Source: Cordylochernes scorpioides
Taxonomy: Eukaryota > Arthropoda > Arachnida > Pseudoscorpiones > Chernetidae
Assembly (NCBI GenBank): GCA_030710605.1
Contig: CP092877.1
Location: 74,027,970-74,091,969 of the forward strand
Direction: 5' to 3'
Length of the DNA: 64,000 nt
The translations under genes were made by a program, and so were the position numbers. Below the pieces are notes generated by a model. That model had not been told where the DNA came from. It ran no database searches and saw nothing but the letters and a program-made list of their open reading frames with translations. This document shows, in pieces, positions 43,192 through 54,269 of the stretch (its first letter is position 1; each line of letters begins with the position of its first letter).

Positions 43192-44023
43192 TGTACATTC
43201 TTGAATAAAACTTAAGGAAGTGCAAGGTATTTGATATCGCCTTCGTTTGTTTTTTAAGGAGACAGAGGCAATTTTTTCACACTTGGTTATCTCGTGTGTC
43301 TTCAATAAAGATCACTGTAATATCTTTCAGAATTATTGTCTGAATCCCGATATATATGCTAAAAGGTACAACTTCCTTAAGTTTTGTCAAAGGCAATGTT
43401 GTTCACACTTGGTTATCTCGTGTGTCTTCAATAAAGATCACTGTAATATCTTTCAGAGTTATTGTCTGAATCCCGATATACATGCTAAAAGGTACAACTT
43501 CCTTAAGTTTTGTCCAAGGCAATGTTGTTCACACTTGGTTATCTCGTGTGTCTTCAATAAAGATCACTGTAATATCTTTCAGAGTTATTGTCTGAATCCC
43601 GATATACATGCTAAAAGGTACAACTTCCTTAAGTTTTGTCCAAGGCAATGTTGTTCACACTTGGTTATCTCGTGTGTCTTCAATAAAGGTCACTGTAATA
43701 TCTTTCAGAGTTATTGTCTGAATCCCGATATACATGCTAAAAGGTACAACTTCCTTAAGTTTTGTCTATGAGTGTATATACACTTGGTTATCTCGTGTGT
43801 CTTCAATAAAGATCACTGTAATATCTTTCAGAGTTGTTGTCTGAATCCCGATATACATGCTGAAAGGTACAACTTCCCTTAAGTTTGGTCCATGAGTGTA
43901 TATACACTTGGTTATCTCGTGTGTCTTCAATAAATGTCACTGTAATATCTTACAGAGTTATCGTCTGAATCCCGATATATATTCTAAAAGGTACAACTTC
44001 CTTAAGTTTTGTCTATGAGTGTA
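43192..44023 (-). mobile_element. S element with about six units
   Basis: Left TIR relic (AAAACTTAAGGAAGTGCAAG), GATATCGCC block, then repeats. Three consecutive junctions (CAAGGCAATGTTGTTCACAC type) lie 126 bp apart at 43391, 43517 and 43643, giving a 174-codon frame of 42-residue repeats that I do not regard as a gene. Ends in GTCTATGAGTG beside TA. Confidence 0.75.
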
Positions 44024-44162
44024 AACATTCTAATTCATTATTCTATTTCAATATATAAGGGTTAACCAACCTTGGTGATATATTTTAGATAAATATTTTG
44101 CTCTTTTATGAGAATGTTCGAACAAAAAAGTATTTATTTGATATATTTATATTGTAATAATC

Positions 44163-44255
44163 CCAAGTAAACATAGTACGGACCATGATAATCATAGTGG
44201 TGTGTTAACAACTGCATTTTACTCTAACAGACTACATGTCTACCCATATAGAAAA
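44163..44255 (-). repeat. SINE relic
   Basis: Diverged body of the SINE (GGACCATGATAATCATAG, then a TGTCTACCCATAT stretch), truncated on the head side, with no TSD seen. Confidence 0.55.
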
Positions 44256-44462
44256 AAGATGTCAGTAGATGGCACATACTTTTATTTTGATGCGTCACCT
44301 TTCTTTTATTGATAAAATAAGAGAGGTACTTCACACAGCACATGAGAAAACACACATCTAAGAAACCTAAATGAACGATATCCATGTCAATATTTTTTCC
44401 CTCGTGATCTTATTTACTTTTATTATTTACATACTATAACGCAATATGTAGAGATTGTATGT

Positions 44463-44755
44463 ATATATATATTTAAAGAGGCAAGGGTCGCCTCTCCCGT
44501 CAAAACAGACGTCTAAATCCAGACGCCAGCTATGGACCGTCGCCGCAACTAGCGGCCTCGGGTCGGTGACAAATCCACAACACCAGCTTTGGCAAACTGA
44601 AAAGTGTCCACCTAGAGCTGGTGTTGTGGCTTTGTCACCGACCCGAGGCCGCTAGTTGCGGCGACGGTCAATAGATGGCGTCTGGATTTAGACGTCTGTT
44701 TTGACGGGAGAGGCGACCCTTGCCTCTTTAGATCAATTTCCTCCCGGCAAAATTT
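44463..44755. mobile_element. Foldback F2, copy b
   Basis: Two long arms (AGGGTCGCCTCTCCCGTCAA; GCGGCCTCGGGTCGGTGAC) almost meet at 44595-44615 with a very short loop. More uniform than copy a. The right end continues CTCCCGGCAAAATTTCC. Confidence 0.8.
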
Positions 44756-45004
44756 CCATATATATATATATCTTTACACTAAATTAATAAACTTACCTTT
44801 ACATGGTACAATGATACTACTAGTGATGAGAGTTTTCACATTGAAGACTTACCTACACACACCAAATTAGACATTTAGCGATTGATAATTGCGTTAGAAA
44901 GATACAAATTTATAAAAATCGAATATTTGACGATGCCATAACACCGACTTTATAAATGATGAGGTACAATTTAAACACATTTCACTGATATATTACGAAA
45001 AACT

Positions 45005-45190
45005 ATCGCGCCATCTGTTATGAAAATTAGAAACTATTCTAGACGCGTAAGATTCTTTTTGAAATTAAACAATTACCACTGTCCTTACTACAATGGAAAA
45101 ATTAAAGGGAGGACCTGGATCATCAGTGGTAAACCCTCCTAGCGGTTTCGCCAGTTTAATCTACCATACTGCTGTTATATTGCATTTTTT
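45005..45190 (-). repeat. K repeat copy
   Basis: Minus-strand K copy with helix I TGGT/ACCA intact but GATGATCC instead of GATGAGCC and a mismatch in helix III. Flanks match the 28.2-kb copy (AACTATTCTAGACGCGTAA). Confidence 0.65.
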
Positions 45191-45407
45191 TATCTTCCTT
45201 TTATAGGGAAACTGTTTCTACACTCTTGGAACTAATTCACTGAGTTATTTATCAGATATATGAGGCCATAGAAGTCCCAAGCTACTCTGTGTGGAGTTAT
45301 ATGGGGGCAAATTGTCTCCTTTTTCCCCTCAAGAGTTTGTAGTCACTGAAGAAGGCCCTGCAGCGAAAACGACCGAAGAATAAAACCCTGCTGTGAATTC
45401 TATCATC

Positions 45408-45742
45408 TAAACACCCATGGACAAAATTTAAGGAATTTGTAAGTCTTTGATGTAGCCTGTGTCTTCTTTTTTTAAGGAGACAGGCAATTTTGTTCACACT
45501 TGACTATCTCGTGTGTCTTCAATAAAGGTCTCTGTGTATCAAATATCTTTCAGTCTTATTGTCTGAATCCCGACATACATGCTAACAGGTACAACTTCCT
45601 TAAATTTTGTCTATGAGTGTATATCACTTTGGTTATCTCGTATGTCTTCAATAAAGGTCACTGTAATATCTTTCAGAGTTATTGTCTCAATTCCGATATA
45701 CATGCTAAAAGGTACAACTTCCTTAAGTTTTGTCTATGAGCG
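45408..45742 (-). mobile_element. S element with two units
   Basis: Left TIR CACCCATGGACAAAATTTAA, GGAGACAGGCAATTTTGTTC block, two units, right end AGTTTTGTCTATGAG. Confidence 0.65.
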
Positions 45743-45749
45743 AATATTA

Positions 45750-46215
45750 TCCAATATTATCTCTACAAACATCTCTGCAATTATATAGATTATTGATTGA
45801 GAAAGGGCTTGTCTCATCAATGACGAACCCTCTCAGCAGTTTCGCCAAATAAATATTTGATCTTATCGATAAATCCCAATGGAATTTATAAATGTAATTT
45901 ACTAATAAATTGCTTTAATATAAAACCATATTTGTGGAATAGCATTTCTCGATGTAATTTATTGTAATTTTATGTATATGCAACTATACAGACCTATAAA
46001 CTTATGTCCATAGGTTCCCTAAACACCCCTAAGCTGTCTTCCATAGTGAATATAGTAAATTCAGTGTATATAAGAAAAACCAATTCAATACAATAGTAGA
46101 GCGGTCTAGAGGTTAATTTGACGAAACCGCTGAGAGAGTTCACCAATGACGAGCCAAACCCTCTTATTCAATAACCTTTATCATTGCAATAAGGTCTGTA
46201 GAGATATTATTTAAT
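45750..46215. repeat. Pair of inverted, older K repeats
   Basis: The left (minus) copy has GGCGAAACTGCTGAGAGGG and TTGATGAGACAAG; the right (plus) copy has AGAGCGGTCTAGAGG, GACGAAACCGCTGAGAG and AATGACGAGCC. Both have changes in the core or helices. Tails TTGCAATAAGGTCTGTAGAG resemble 40018. Confidence 0.6.
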
Positions 46216-46284
46216 GCTATTTGTCAAACGAAACATACATTACCAAAGTAGTATAACAAATTTTATAGAAACTTATATAATGAC

Positions 46285-46440
46285 AATATAATGGTAGATT
46301 AAACTGGCGAAACCGCTGGAAGGGTTCACCACTGATGAGCCAGGTCCTCCCATTAATTTTTCCATTGCAGTAAGGGCAGTAGAAATTGGTTAATTTCAAA
46401 AAGAATCTTACGCCTTTAAAATAGTTTCGATTTTTGATTT
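46285..46440 (+). repeat. K repeat copy, 5'-truncated
   Basis: ATGGTAGATTAAACTGGCG through CTGATGAGCCAGG to the tail; the CAGCGGT strand with the cleavage position is missing. Confidence 0.65.
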
Positions 46441-47205
46441 AAAAAATAGTATATTTTTTATTGCTAAAAAAAGGCACCCTCGAGAACAGATATTTGAAAT
46501 TGAATGTTTAATTATCACACAATATAAAAACAAGATATAAACTCTATATATAGATATATTAAGATCTTATGGTTCTCTCTCTTTTTTTTACAATTCCAGA
46601 AATTAATTATCATTATTATGATTTCATAAGAGTTTCTATGACGTCATATTGAATTAAACATTTTTTAATCAAAGACATTTTTGATAAGTAAAAATATCGA
46701 TACATATGAAATAAATATTCATATCAAAACGCTAAATAAAACATTCATAAGATTTTCTATACATTTTGAAATTGTGTTGTCTTTTATATATAATTATTAG
46801 CTTTATATATACTGAATGTAATATTTAAATCAAAGATACAATTCTTTCATTGGCCTTGTAGAACGAGAGTGGTGTACGCGTTCTCGCATGTTTTAGTAAA
46901 AAACACAAACATCCTCGATAAAGAGAGGCAAGTTGCCTCTCGAAATATTGGAACAACAAAATAATTATAAATCCAATATATGCATCTTTGTTGAATACAT
47001 ACATATATGATACATTTTGAATGATAGAATGTAAATTTTATTTTTTTTCTAAAGATTTAACTAAATGGTGTATGTAAATTTTGTTTTGTTTAAAAAGATT
47101 TGAAAAAAATAAAGAGATGATTATTGAAGTGGAGACGGCCACAAACGACTGCTAATTCTTTTCACACATCTAGAATAGAAATATATCATATATATATATA
47201 TTTAT
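46441..47205. other. No gene; PLE-type relic near 46905
   Basis: AT-rich. At 46910-46960 GAGAGGCAAGTTGCCTCTCGAAAT gives a strong stem followed by GAAA, like the second motif of the PLE arms. Confidence 0.4.
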
Positions 47206-47209
47206 ATTA

Positions 47210-47270
47210 AAAACAAATATGGCATATCCTGACCAGGCTCACATGAGCATTTCTAGATGGCAGAGCGCCA
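47210..47270 (+). repeat. F1 family fragment cut by a Helitron
   Basis: CATATCCTGACCAGGCTCAC and GATGGCAGAGCGCCAT, then a sudden switch to Helitron copy 3. Confidence 0.65.
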
Positions 47271-47271
47271 T

Positions 47272-47668
47272 TCTATATACAGTTACGAGCGTCATTCCTC
47301 ATCGGCCTCTGTCACCGTTTGCTTTTTTTTTTGGAATGGCGCCCTCCTATTGGTTGGCTACGATCACGCCACCTTTGCCCCCCCCCCCACTCGCTTTTTC
47401 GTTTTTGTAACTATTGTGTTGGAGCGGGTCGCTCTTTAAACAAATGCATATATTAGTTAATAACTAAATGTAATCCTCTCTTTCCTTTTCCCAGTAAGAG
47501 ACGCCTACGGAAGCCAACAGTACATAGACAGATAAAGCACATAGGCTTTAGTTATTAACTAATATATGCATTTATTAAAGGCGCCAAATTTATAATTGTA
47601 ACAAATAGTATTTGAATAAAAACATTCAATCGGGTAAAACACGGGCGTTGCCCGGGTCATTCGGCTAG
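47272..47668 (+). mobile_element. Non-autonomous Helitron, copy 3
   Basis: Begins TCTATATACAGTTACGAGCG and ends ACGGGCGTTGCCCGGGTCAT followed by TCGGCTAG and T. Same family as 7427-7821, including the internal AATGCATATATTAGTTAATA inverted sequences at about 47443-47575. Confidence 0.8.
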
Positions 47669-48029
47669 TTTAAATACATATTACAGGATTTCCATCTGTG
47701 CTTCCTTTCTTTTACTGTGGCGAATATGTATAAGACCGTTGGTCATAATAAATCTGTGTGTGTGTATATATAACACATGTAATTTATATAAAAACATATA
47801 TGTGAGAGAGATGAGGATGAGATGTAGAATTTATATACTTGATTAAAAATATATATAATAAATATCTTTAAAATATAAAAGCATCTCCTCTGATTGTTCA
47901 ACTGAATTTTAATGACGATTTACGCGCCATCTAGCGAAATTTTAATCAACTAATTGCATATTTAGAAATTGAATCGTGGTTTGTTGTTGTTATTAATGTC
48001 TCCTTCAACTTATGGACAAATATTCTTCA

Positions 48030-48290
48030 ATTTAATCTGTTAGTGTCCATTATTCACAGCCCATCTAGTGACCTTCTGGTAGCTTTCTTGACCTCTTCTA
48101 GCCAGTTTATTGCAGGTTTTCCTCTCTTCCTTCAATTATTTCCAACATCAATGTCTTTTATAATCCATTTTCTCTTATTATATGTTCGAAATAGGTTAGT
48201 CTTTGTTTACATAATTCGGATTCTAGGGATCTACCAGGATGACCTTTATTTAAGATTGAAACATGTGGTATTCCACTTTACACGAATGAG
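48030..48290 (-). pseudogene. LINE remnant, RTE-like C-terminal end
   Basis: Minus-strand frames give HPGRSLESELCKQRLTYFE, then IIEGRRGKPAINWLEEVKK and a SLDGL-like end, with at least one frame change. This is the C-terminal pattern of RTE reverse transcriptases, and the same as at 2170-2450 but less decayed. The plus-strand 145-codon frame over it is a shadow. Confidence 0.6.
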
Positions 48291-48481
48291 TTTAAGTAAC
48301 AATGAGACGATTCTAATCAGTAGAAACTCTAACTTTATTATATTCTCTTCACCTATATATATACATCGCGCTACTCGCGGACATGCAAATATATTCACCT
48401 ATCATAAGAAACAACATGTAAAATATATAAAACAAAACAATACTATGCAAATATGTCGAGGTATGCGACAAAACATTTGAA

Positions 48482-48796
48482 CTAGGTGTTGGTGGAAGGA
48501 TGGTCTAAACCGTTGGTTTTCGACCGCTATGACCCGGGATCGAATCCTGCATTGGATACTTTTTTCTGATTTAAAAAAAATGCTCTAATGGTCCCCGATT
48601 CTTACAAAAGTCCAACCCCACCAGCAAGTGCAAGTAACCAAAACGGGACTCTGGCTCAATTTGTAAGTGCAAAGTCGAACTGCTTTTCACATATGTAAAC
48701 ATGTGGTGCACCTACAGTTAAAGTAGTCGCCTACTTCTACCCACCATGATTATCATGGCCTGTACCACGTGTACTAGGGATAAGCGAACAAAAAAA
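48482..48796 (+). mobile_element. tRNA-derived SINE, full length, with TSD
   Basis: tRNA-like head from about 48488 (GGTGGAAGGATGG, TTGGTTTTCGACC anticodon arm, B box region GGGATCGAATCC), then a body ending CTAGGGATAAGCG and an A run. 11-bp direct repeats AAACATTTGAA at 48471-48481 and 48797-48807. Same family and length as 31214-31530 and 49747-50057. Confidence 0.9.
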
Positions 48797-48865
48797 AAAC
48801 ATTTGAAGTTTTACCCGGCATGACACTCTGAGTAGTATTCTCCATGTCTACAATATAAAAGTATT

Positions 48866-48944
48866 GTATTGAGTTATTGTCTGAATCCCGATATACATGC
48901 TAAAAGTAAAGCTTAATTAAGTTTTGTTCATGAGTGTATATGTG
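48866..48944 (-). mobile_element. S element fragment
   Basis: End part of a unit (TTGTCTGAATCCCGATATAC) and right TIR (GTTTTGTTCATGAGTG), directly next to an R copy. Confidence 0.55.
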
Positions 48945-49245
48945 TGTTATATAAGAATTATTAAATTTAAAATTATCATTTCTAGAATAAACTACTCTGT
49001 TAAGAAGACCACCAGTTGTCGCCGCTTTCCCTATATAAACCCATTGTTGTTGTTTCCTGTTGGCCGGCTCAAATCTTTTTGAACATATGTAAATATGTAA
49101 TACTTTATCTTCTTCTTTACGCCTCAAATCAGGTATTTCTTCCATAGTTATTTTACTCCACTAAATTAAAACAAAGTGTGATTTAAACTTAATTTTACAA
49201 GATGACCCGACTACAATACCATTAAGTACTCATGTATCATTTAAC
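48945..49245 (+). repeat. R repeat, diverged copy
   Basis: TGTTATATAAGAATT start, CCCTATATAAACCCATTG, TTGGCCGGCTCAAATC; the rest is diverged. Confidence 0.5.
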
Positions 49246-49285
49246 AACCTAAGAAAATCTTTTTATAATATATATATAAATAGTA

Positions 49286-49700
49286 TATGACTATTTTTTT
49301 CCCCGAGGATATCACGGGATTTTGGAACAGCGACCCTTCAAATTGCTACTTCTGCAATGCCGTCATCCAAGACAATTTGGTCCATTATCTATTCCATTGC
49401 CCATTTCTACAGGAAAAGAGACTGGAAATTCACGAAATTTCGAGGCTAACTCACTATAGTGAACAACATGTATATAAAATATTTACTACTCTTCTGCTGG
49501 TTAAAACATTTGTTTATAAATATTTAAAAAATTTCAAGGCGATTGATAAAATGAGGGAAAAAGTGCTCAACTCCACAGACAACGGCTGATTGCTCCCCCT
49601 CCCCTCTAAATTGTTTTTCCTCCTCACTCATGTTCATATATAACCTTTTAGGGTAATCCTCTTGTAAGACAATAGTGTCTTAATAAAGGTTTTGTTGTTG
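49286..49700 (+). mobile_element. 5'-truncated LINE 3' end with 13-bp TSD
   Basis: Direct repeats TATATAAATAGTA at 49273-49285 and 49701-49713 frame the block. It holds the tail of an ORF2 (49287-49589), a 3' UTR with AATAAAGG, and ends in a TTG repeat. A perfect TSD implies recent arrival. Confidence 0.85.
49287..49589 (+). pseudogene. C-terminal fragment of a LINE ORF2
   Basis: About 95 residues. CYFCNAVIQDNLVHYLFHC is a C-x2-C..H..C zinc motif of the type that ends many LINE ORF2 proteins, followed by a basic tail. Everything upstream (endonuclease, RT) is missing because of 5' truncation. The clade is uncertain (CR1/L2/Jockey-like) and it is not the LINE at 31830. Confidence 0.65.
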
Positions 49701-49746
49701 TATATAAATAGTAATACAGAAATGTGTATTTCCGTGATAGAATCAA

Positions 49747-50057
49747 TTTTTTTTTTTAATTATCCCTAGTACACGTGGTACAGACCATGATAATCATGAT
49801 GGGTAGTTAGCGACTGCTTTTACTGTAAGTGCACCACATGTCTACACATGTGAAAAGCAGTTCGACTTTGCACTTACAAATGTGCCAGAGCCCTGTTTGG
49901 TTACTTGTACTCGCTGGTGGGGTTGAACTTTTGCAAAAATCGGGAGCCATTGGAGCATTTTTTTTTTAAACAGAAAAAAAGTGTCCAATGCGGGAATCGA
50001 ACCCGGGTCGTAGTGGTCGAAAACCAAACGGTTTAACCAGCCTTCCACCGATCCCCC
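49747..50057 (-). mobile_element. tRNA-derived SINE, full length, with TSD
   Basis: Reverse-oriented SINE: T run and TTATCCCTAGTACACGTGG at its 3' end, head with GGGTTCGATTCCCGC at the right. 10-bp direct repeats ATAGAATCAA at 49737-49746 and 50058-50067. Very similar to 31214-31530. Confidence 0.9.
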
Positions 50058-50067
50058 ATAGAATCAA

Positions 50068-50379
50068 CTAAAAGTTGAGAGAGAGTTCAAGCAAATACAT
50101 TCCCAGGATTGATATCTCCGTCTGAGAGTCAAGAACAACATATCCAACATATATTTTACTACGAGCGGGGTATTCTATAGCACGGCTATAGCCCCAGGCC
50201 TAGCTGAAAATTGCCCCTTCAAATTTTAAATGTAATTTCTTACGGGGAAGTTGCCGATATGGAATATAGCTATAAAAAGTTAAATTGAACTTTATATATA
50301 ACGGTCATTTCAACATTTTATACCTTTATTTCAGTTCGATAATTCACGTGAAAAATTATCTTTCAATATATACAAGTAA

Positions 50380-50411
<32 letters not shown>

Positions 50412-50523
50412 ACCAAATCCACTTGATATGATTTATCATTCTTATCAGTTTGCTCCTTGAGTTTTAAATGTGGAATCACTGTTATATTTTTGTTATATAG
50501 TTTTTACACTATATATATATATA
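50068..50523. other. No feature recognised
   Basis: AT-rich with TA microsatellites at about 50380-50405 and 50510-50525. Confidence 0.4.
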
Positions 50524-50727
50524 TATTAAAAAACGAAATAAAAAATAAAAGATAAAAAGATCAGGTGTTAAAATCAATATAAAAAAATGGCATATCCTGA
50601 CCAGGAGCACATGTGCTTTACAGAAGGCAGAGCGCCATCTGGTGGAACAGAAATCAACTAAACATTGATTTAGCCTGTTCCCTGATATTTGGCCAACCCA
50701 ATTTCTTGATAAATCAAGAAAAGCCAT

Positions 50728-50768
50728 CCACGAACGCGTTTCGCGCTTTTTGGCGCTCGTCAGCGTGG
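50728..50768 (-). ncRNA. Type I hammerhead ribozyme, unit 1
   Basis: Minus strand: stem I CCACG/CGTGG, core CTGACGA, stem II GCGC/GCGC with loop CAAAAA, GAA, palindromic ACGCGT as stem III, U at the cleavage position. All invariant core bases are present. Stem III is too short to close alone, but ACGCGT is self-complementary, so two copies can share a six-pair stem III (double hammerhead), and tandem units provide them. Confidence 0.82.
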
Positions 50769-51078
50769 AGTAGGCTGAACCATTGAGACCAAAAAAGATT
50801 TTTTGATCCCAATGGCTTCCCGAAAAACCAAGAAATGGGTATTTATGGCCAAACTTGCGTTAATACGCTTAGCACATTAAAAAACGAAATAAAAAAATAA
50901 AAGATAAAAAGATCAGGTGTTAAAATCAATATAAAAAATGGCATATCCTGACCAGGAGCACATGTGCTTTACAGAAGGCAGAGCGCCATCTGGTGGAACA
51001 GAAATCAACTAAACATTGATTTAGCCTGTTCCCTGATATTTGGCCAACCCAATTTCTTGATAAATCAAGAAAAGCCAT

Positions 51079-51119
51079 CCACGAACGCGTTTCGCGCTTT
51101 TTGGCGCTCGTCAGCGTGG
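51079..51119 (-). ncRNA. Type I hammerhead ribozyme, unit 2
   Basis: Identical to the motif at 50728-50768, 351 bp away. Confidence 0.82.
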
Positions 51120-51429
51120 AGTAGGCTGAACCATTGAGACCAAAAAAGATTTTTTGATCCCAATGGCTTCCCGAAAAACCAAGAAATGGGTATTTATGGC
51201 CAAACTTGCGTTAATACGCTTAGCACATTAAAAAACGAAATAAAAAAATAAAAGATAAAAAGATCAGGTGTTAAAATCAATATAAAAAATGGCATATCCT
51301 GACCAGGAGCACATGTGCTTTACAGAAGGCAGAGCGCCATCTGGTGGAACAGAAATCAACTAAACATTGATTTAGCCTGTTCCCTGATATTTGGCCAACC
51401 CAATTTCTTGATAAATCAAGAAAAGCCAT

Positions 51430-51470
51430 CCACGAACGCGTTTCGCGCTTTTTGGCGCTCGTCAGCGTGG
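51430..51470 (-). ncRNA. Type I hammerhead ribozyme, unit 3
   Basis: Identical to the motif at 51079-51119, 351 bp away. Confidence 0.82.
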
Positions 51471-51666
51471 AGTAGGCTGAACCATTGAGACCAAAAAAGA
51501 TTTTTTGATCCCAATGGCTTCCCGAAAAACCAAGAAATGGGTATTTATGGCCAAACTTGCGTTAATACGCTTAGCACATTAAAAAACGAAATAAAAAAAT
51601 AAAAGATAAAAAGATCAGGTGTTAAAATCAATATAAAAAATGGCATATCCTGACCAGGAGCACATA

Positions 51667-52222
51667 TATGAAAAAATAATAGAAAAAATAAAAGATAAGT
51701 GGGTCAGATGTTGATATTAAAAATAAAAAAGGCATCTCCTGACCACGAGCACATGTGCTTTTTAGATGGCAGAGCGCCATCTAGTGGAGCAAAAATAAAC
51801 TAAACGTTTATTTAGCTTGCTCCGTGATATTTGGCCAACCCAATTTCTTAATAAATCAAGAAAAGTCATCCACGAATTTACGCAAATTTGGCCTTAAATA
51901 CCCATTTCTTGATTTCTCGGGAAGCCATTGGGACCAAAAAATATTTTTGGTCGCAGTGGTTACAGCCTTCTCCACGCTGACGAGCGCCAACAGCGCGAAA
52001 CGCGTTCGTGGATGACTTTTCTTGATTTATCAAGAAATTGGGTTGGCCAAATATCACGGAGCAAGCTAAATAAACGTTTAGTTTATTCTTGCTCCACTAA
52101 ATGACGCTCTGCTATCTAAAAAGCACATGTGCTCGTGGTCAGGAGATGCCTTCTTTATTTTTAATATCAACACCTGACCCACTTATCTTTTATTTTGTTT
52201 CTATTGTTTTTTCATATGTATA
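51667..52222. mobile_element. Foldback F1, copy c, with hammerhead
   Basis: Inverted arms of about 200 bp (ATGAAAAAATAATAGAAAAA, GAGCACATGTGCTTTTTAGA, CTCCGTGATATTTGGCCAA) at 51667-51870 and 52015-52222. The central part holds the hammerhead at 51971-52012. The array to the left carries the same family without the foldback. Confidence 0.8.
51971..52012 (+). ncRNA. Type I hammerhead ribozyme, plus strand
   Basis: Stem I TCCACG/CGTGGA (six pairs), core CTGACGA, stem II GCGC/GCGC with loop CAACA, GAA, palindromic ACGCGT, U, then stem I. It differs from the array copies only in the stem II loop and the extra stem I pair, and points the other way. Confidence 0.82.
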
Positions 52223-53997
52223 TATGTTATAAAATAAAAGAATTTTAATAAATACTATTTAAAATATTTTAGAATTTAAATTGTTAATATAGTATATATA
52301 TGAGAAATGGAAGCATAAAACAAACTTCTAATAATCTTACATCGATGAAAAATATTCGGGAGGGTTGGCTCATCAGTGGTAAACCCTCTATTGGTAAACC
52401 CACCAACCTTTCATTGCTATCTCTTTTTTAAACTCTTCTATATCATAGATATAGTCATTAAATAAGAGAGTTGAAAGGATGTACAGTATTTATATTATTT
52501 TCGTGTCATATATACAAATCAATATATATCTTGCACAATCTCCCATAGGAGACATTTTATGTTTACATCTAAAACAACTAAATAAAGACATTGTGGATAA
52601 TTGAAAATAAACAGAAGAGATAAAGAAAAAAGTTGATATTTCTTTTAAACACTGGAGTGGACGATGCAAAAGGAATTTGTTAAATTACCAGCAAAGGAGC
52701 GATTTATTTGAATTAAAATACTCTGAGAAATTCACTGAAGCGAAAGAAAAAAAAAAAAACAATTTTTACTCCCCTACCATCAGCGAATAAGGAGAAAAAG
52801 AAATTTGACCCATGACTTATAATTTGGCGCCGAATATTTTGCAAGCTGAGTGGGTGGTAATTTTGTGAAAAATGTGATTTTGGCTAAACATTAATTATGG
52901 TTTAGGAAGGAAAATTTTGTTTTTTAAAAACTCTTTCATCTTATTTTTTCCATTCTCAAATTTCTTTTACTAAGTTTTATTTTTGAAACTGTGAGAGATT
53001 ATCGTTCGTAAACAACTCTGTTAAAATGGTAAAAACAAAATAGGCGTATTTTAAAATTCATTCACAACTTTGTCGGAATAGATAAATGATAAATTATCTG
53101 AAAATTCTGAGAGAGAGAGAGAGAGAGAGAGAGATTGAGATTGAAACTGATTTATTATAACGTCCATATAAGAATATATAAGGTTAAATACATAAAATGA
53201 ATAAATAAGATTAACAATGATAGATATATGAATAAATAGATATAAATAGATAAAATAGATGATGAATATACATATATATATACAAGGTCTTCATTGGCGG
53301 AGATTCAGAGAGAGAGAGAGAGATTGAAAAAAGATAAAAATAGTTTGATATTATATGAAATCATATTTATGTTCACACACACAGTTCTTTATTATTATAA
53401 TTAGTAATAACCATTTACTCGTATATATTAGCAAGAAATTTATCCTCGGAGGCTGTTTTCATTATTGCGCACATTTCAGAGGCTTCTATCTTTCGTATTT
53501 ATATATTATTTTACTTAAGTCTAGTCATCTACGGACAATGACTTTCCAGAATGGTTGCAAGGTTTTCCCACTATGTACTAAGTGTCAACCTGTAACCCCA
53601 AAACACAACATGGCTCATCCATTGATGAGCCATCCCTAGCAGACACCATCAACATGGTCTACAAACTTGATACCCTAATATACAACTATAACAACAGATT
53701 GTTAACTCCAGCAAAACGAAAGCATGTTGGCCATAGATCTTGACCGGCACAACACAAGTGAGTAATTATTAAAAAAAAACAACCTCAAATATCTTGGGCT
53801 TCGACACATCAACAATACATCTACAACATAAATTTAACCAACACACACAACCTAACCACAACACGACCAGAACACTCTAAACCAAACTATATAAAACTTT
53901 GTATATATATTATATCCTGATTTCTCCTGTAAAAGGAATTTCAAGCACGGAATCAGGAGATTTGAATACATTTAAATTATCTCTGTTTTCCTTATGT
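52223..53997. other. No gene; microsatellites and faint relics
   Basis: A GA microsatellite at 53110-53143 and another near 53310. A K-like fragment at 52325-52395 (GGCTCATCAGTGGTAAACCC). At 53550-53640, CKVFPLCTKC with a following PKHN resembles a LINE-type zinc motif, but too little is left to call. Confidence 0.4.
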
Positions 53998-54263
53998 ATA
54001 TACCTTAATAACTATCGACACTCATAGACAAATTTTAGGGAACAAATAAGTATTTGATGTCGCCGGTCGTCAGTTTTTTATTATTATTATTATATCTAGG
54101 AAGATGAAGAAGAAGAAGAAGAATAAAACAGAGATAAATTTTGTTCACACTTGGTTATCTCGTGTGTCTTCAATTAAGGCCGCTGTAATATCTTTCAGAG
54201 TTATTGTCTGAATCCTGATATTGATGCTAAGAGGTATAACTTCCTTGAGATTTGTTCATGAGT
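53998..54263 (-). mobile_element. S element, diverged single-unit copy
   Basis: CACTCATAGACAAATTTTAG left end, GATGTCGCCGGTCGTC block, a GAAGAA run, one unit, and right end TTGTTCATGAGTA. Confidence 0.6.
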
Positions 54264-54269
54264 ATATAA

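Larger units (their letters stand above)
50524..51660 (-). repeat. Tandem array of 351-bp F1-type units, each with a hammerhead
   Basis: Units begin ATTAAAAAACGAAATAAA at 50524, 50876, 51227 and 51578; the fourth is cut at about 51660. The three complete units look identical except for one extra A in the first, so amplification or homogenisation is recent. Each contains the AGATCAGGTGTTAAAATCAA and CATATCCTGACCAGG blocks, a hairpin around GCAGAGCGCCATCTGG, and a minus-strand hammerhead. Self-cleavage at each ribozyme would release 351-nt RNAs. Confidence 0.9.

Noticed and set aside
43247..43771. 174-residue frame with Cys-rich 42-residue repeats
   Set aside because: Antisense of the S unit repeated every 126 bp; no independent support for a gene.
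48043..48480. 145-residue hydrophobic frame
   Set aside because: Shadow of the minus-strand RTE remnant, and it runs to the TSD of the SINE.
49977..50057. Genuine tRNA gene with TTC anticodon
   Set aside because: The acceptor stem does not pair and the sequence is the head of a repeated SINE with a TSD.
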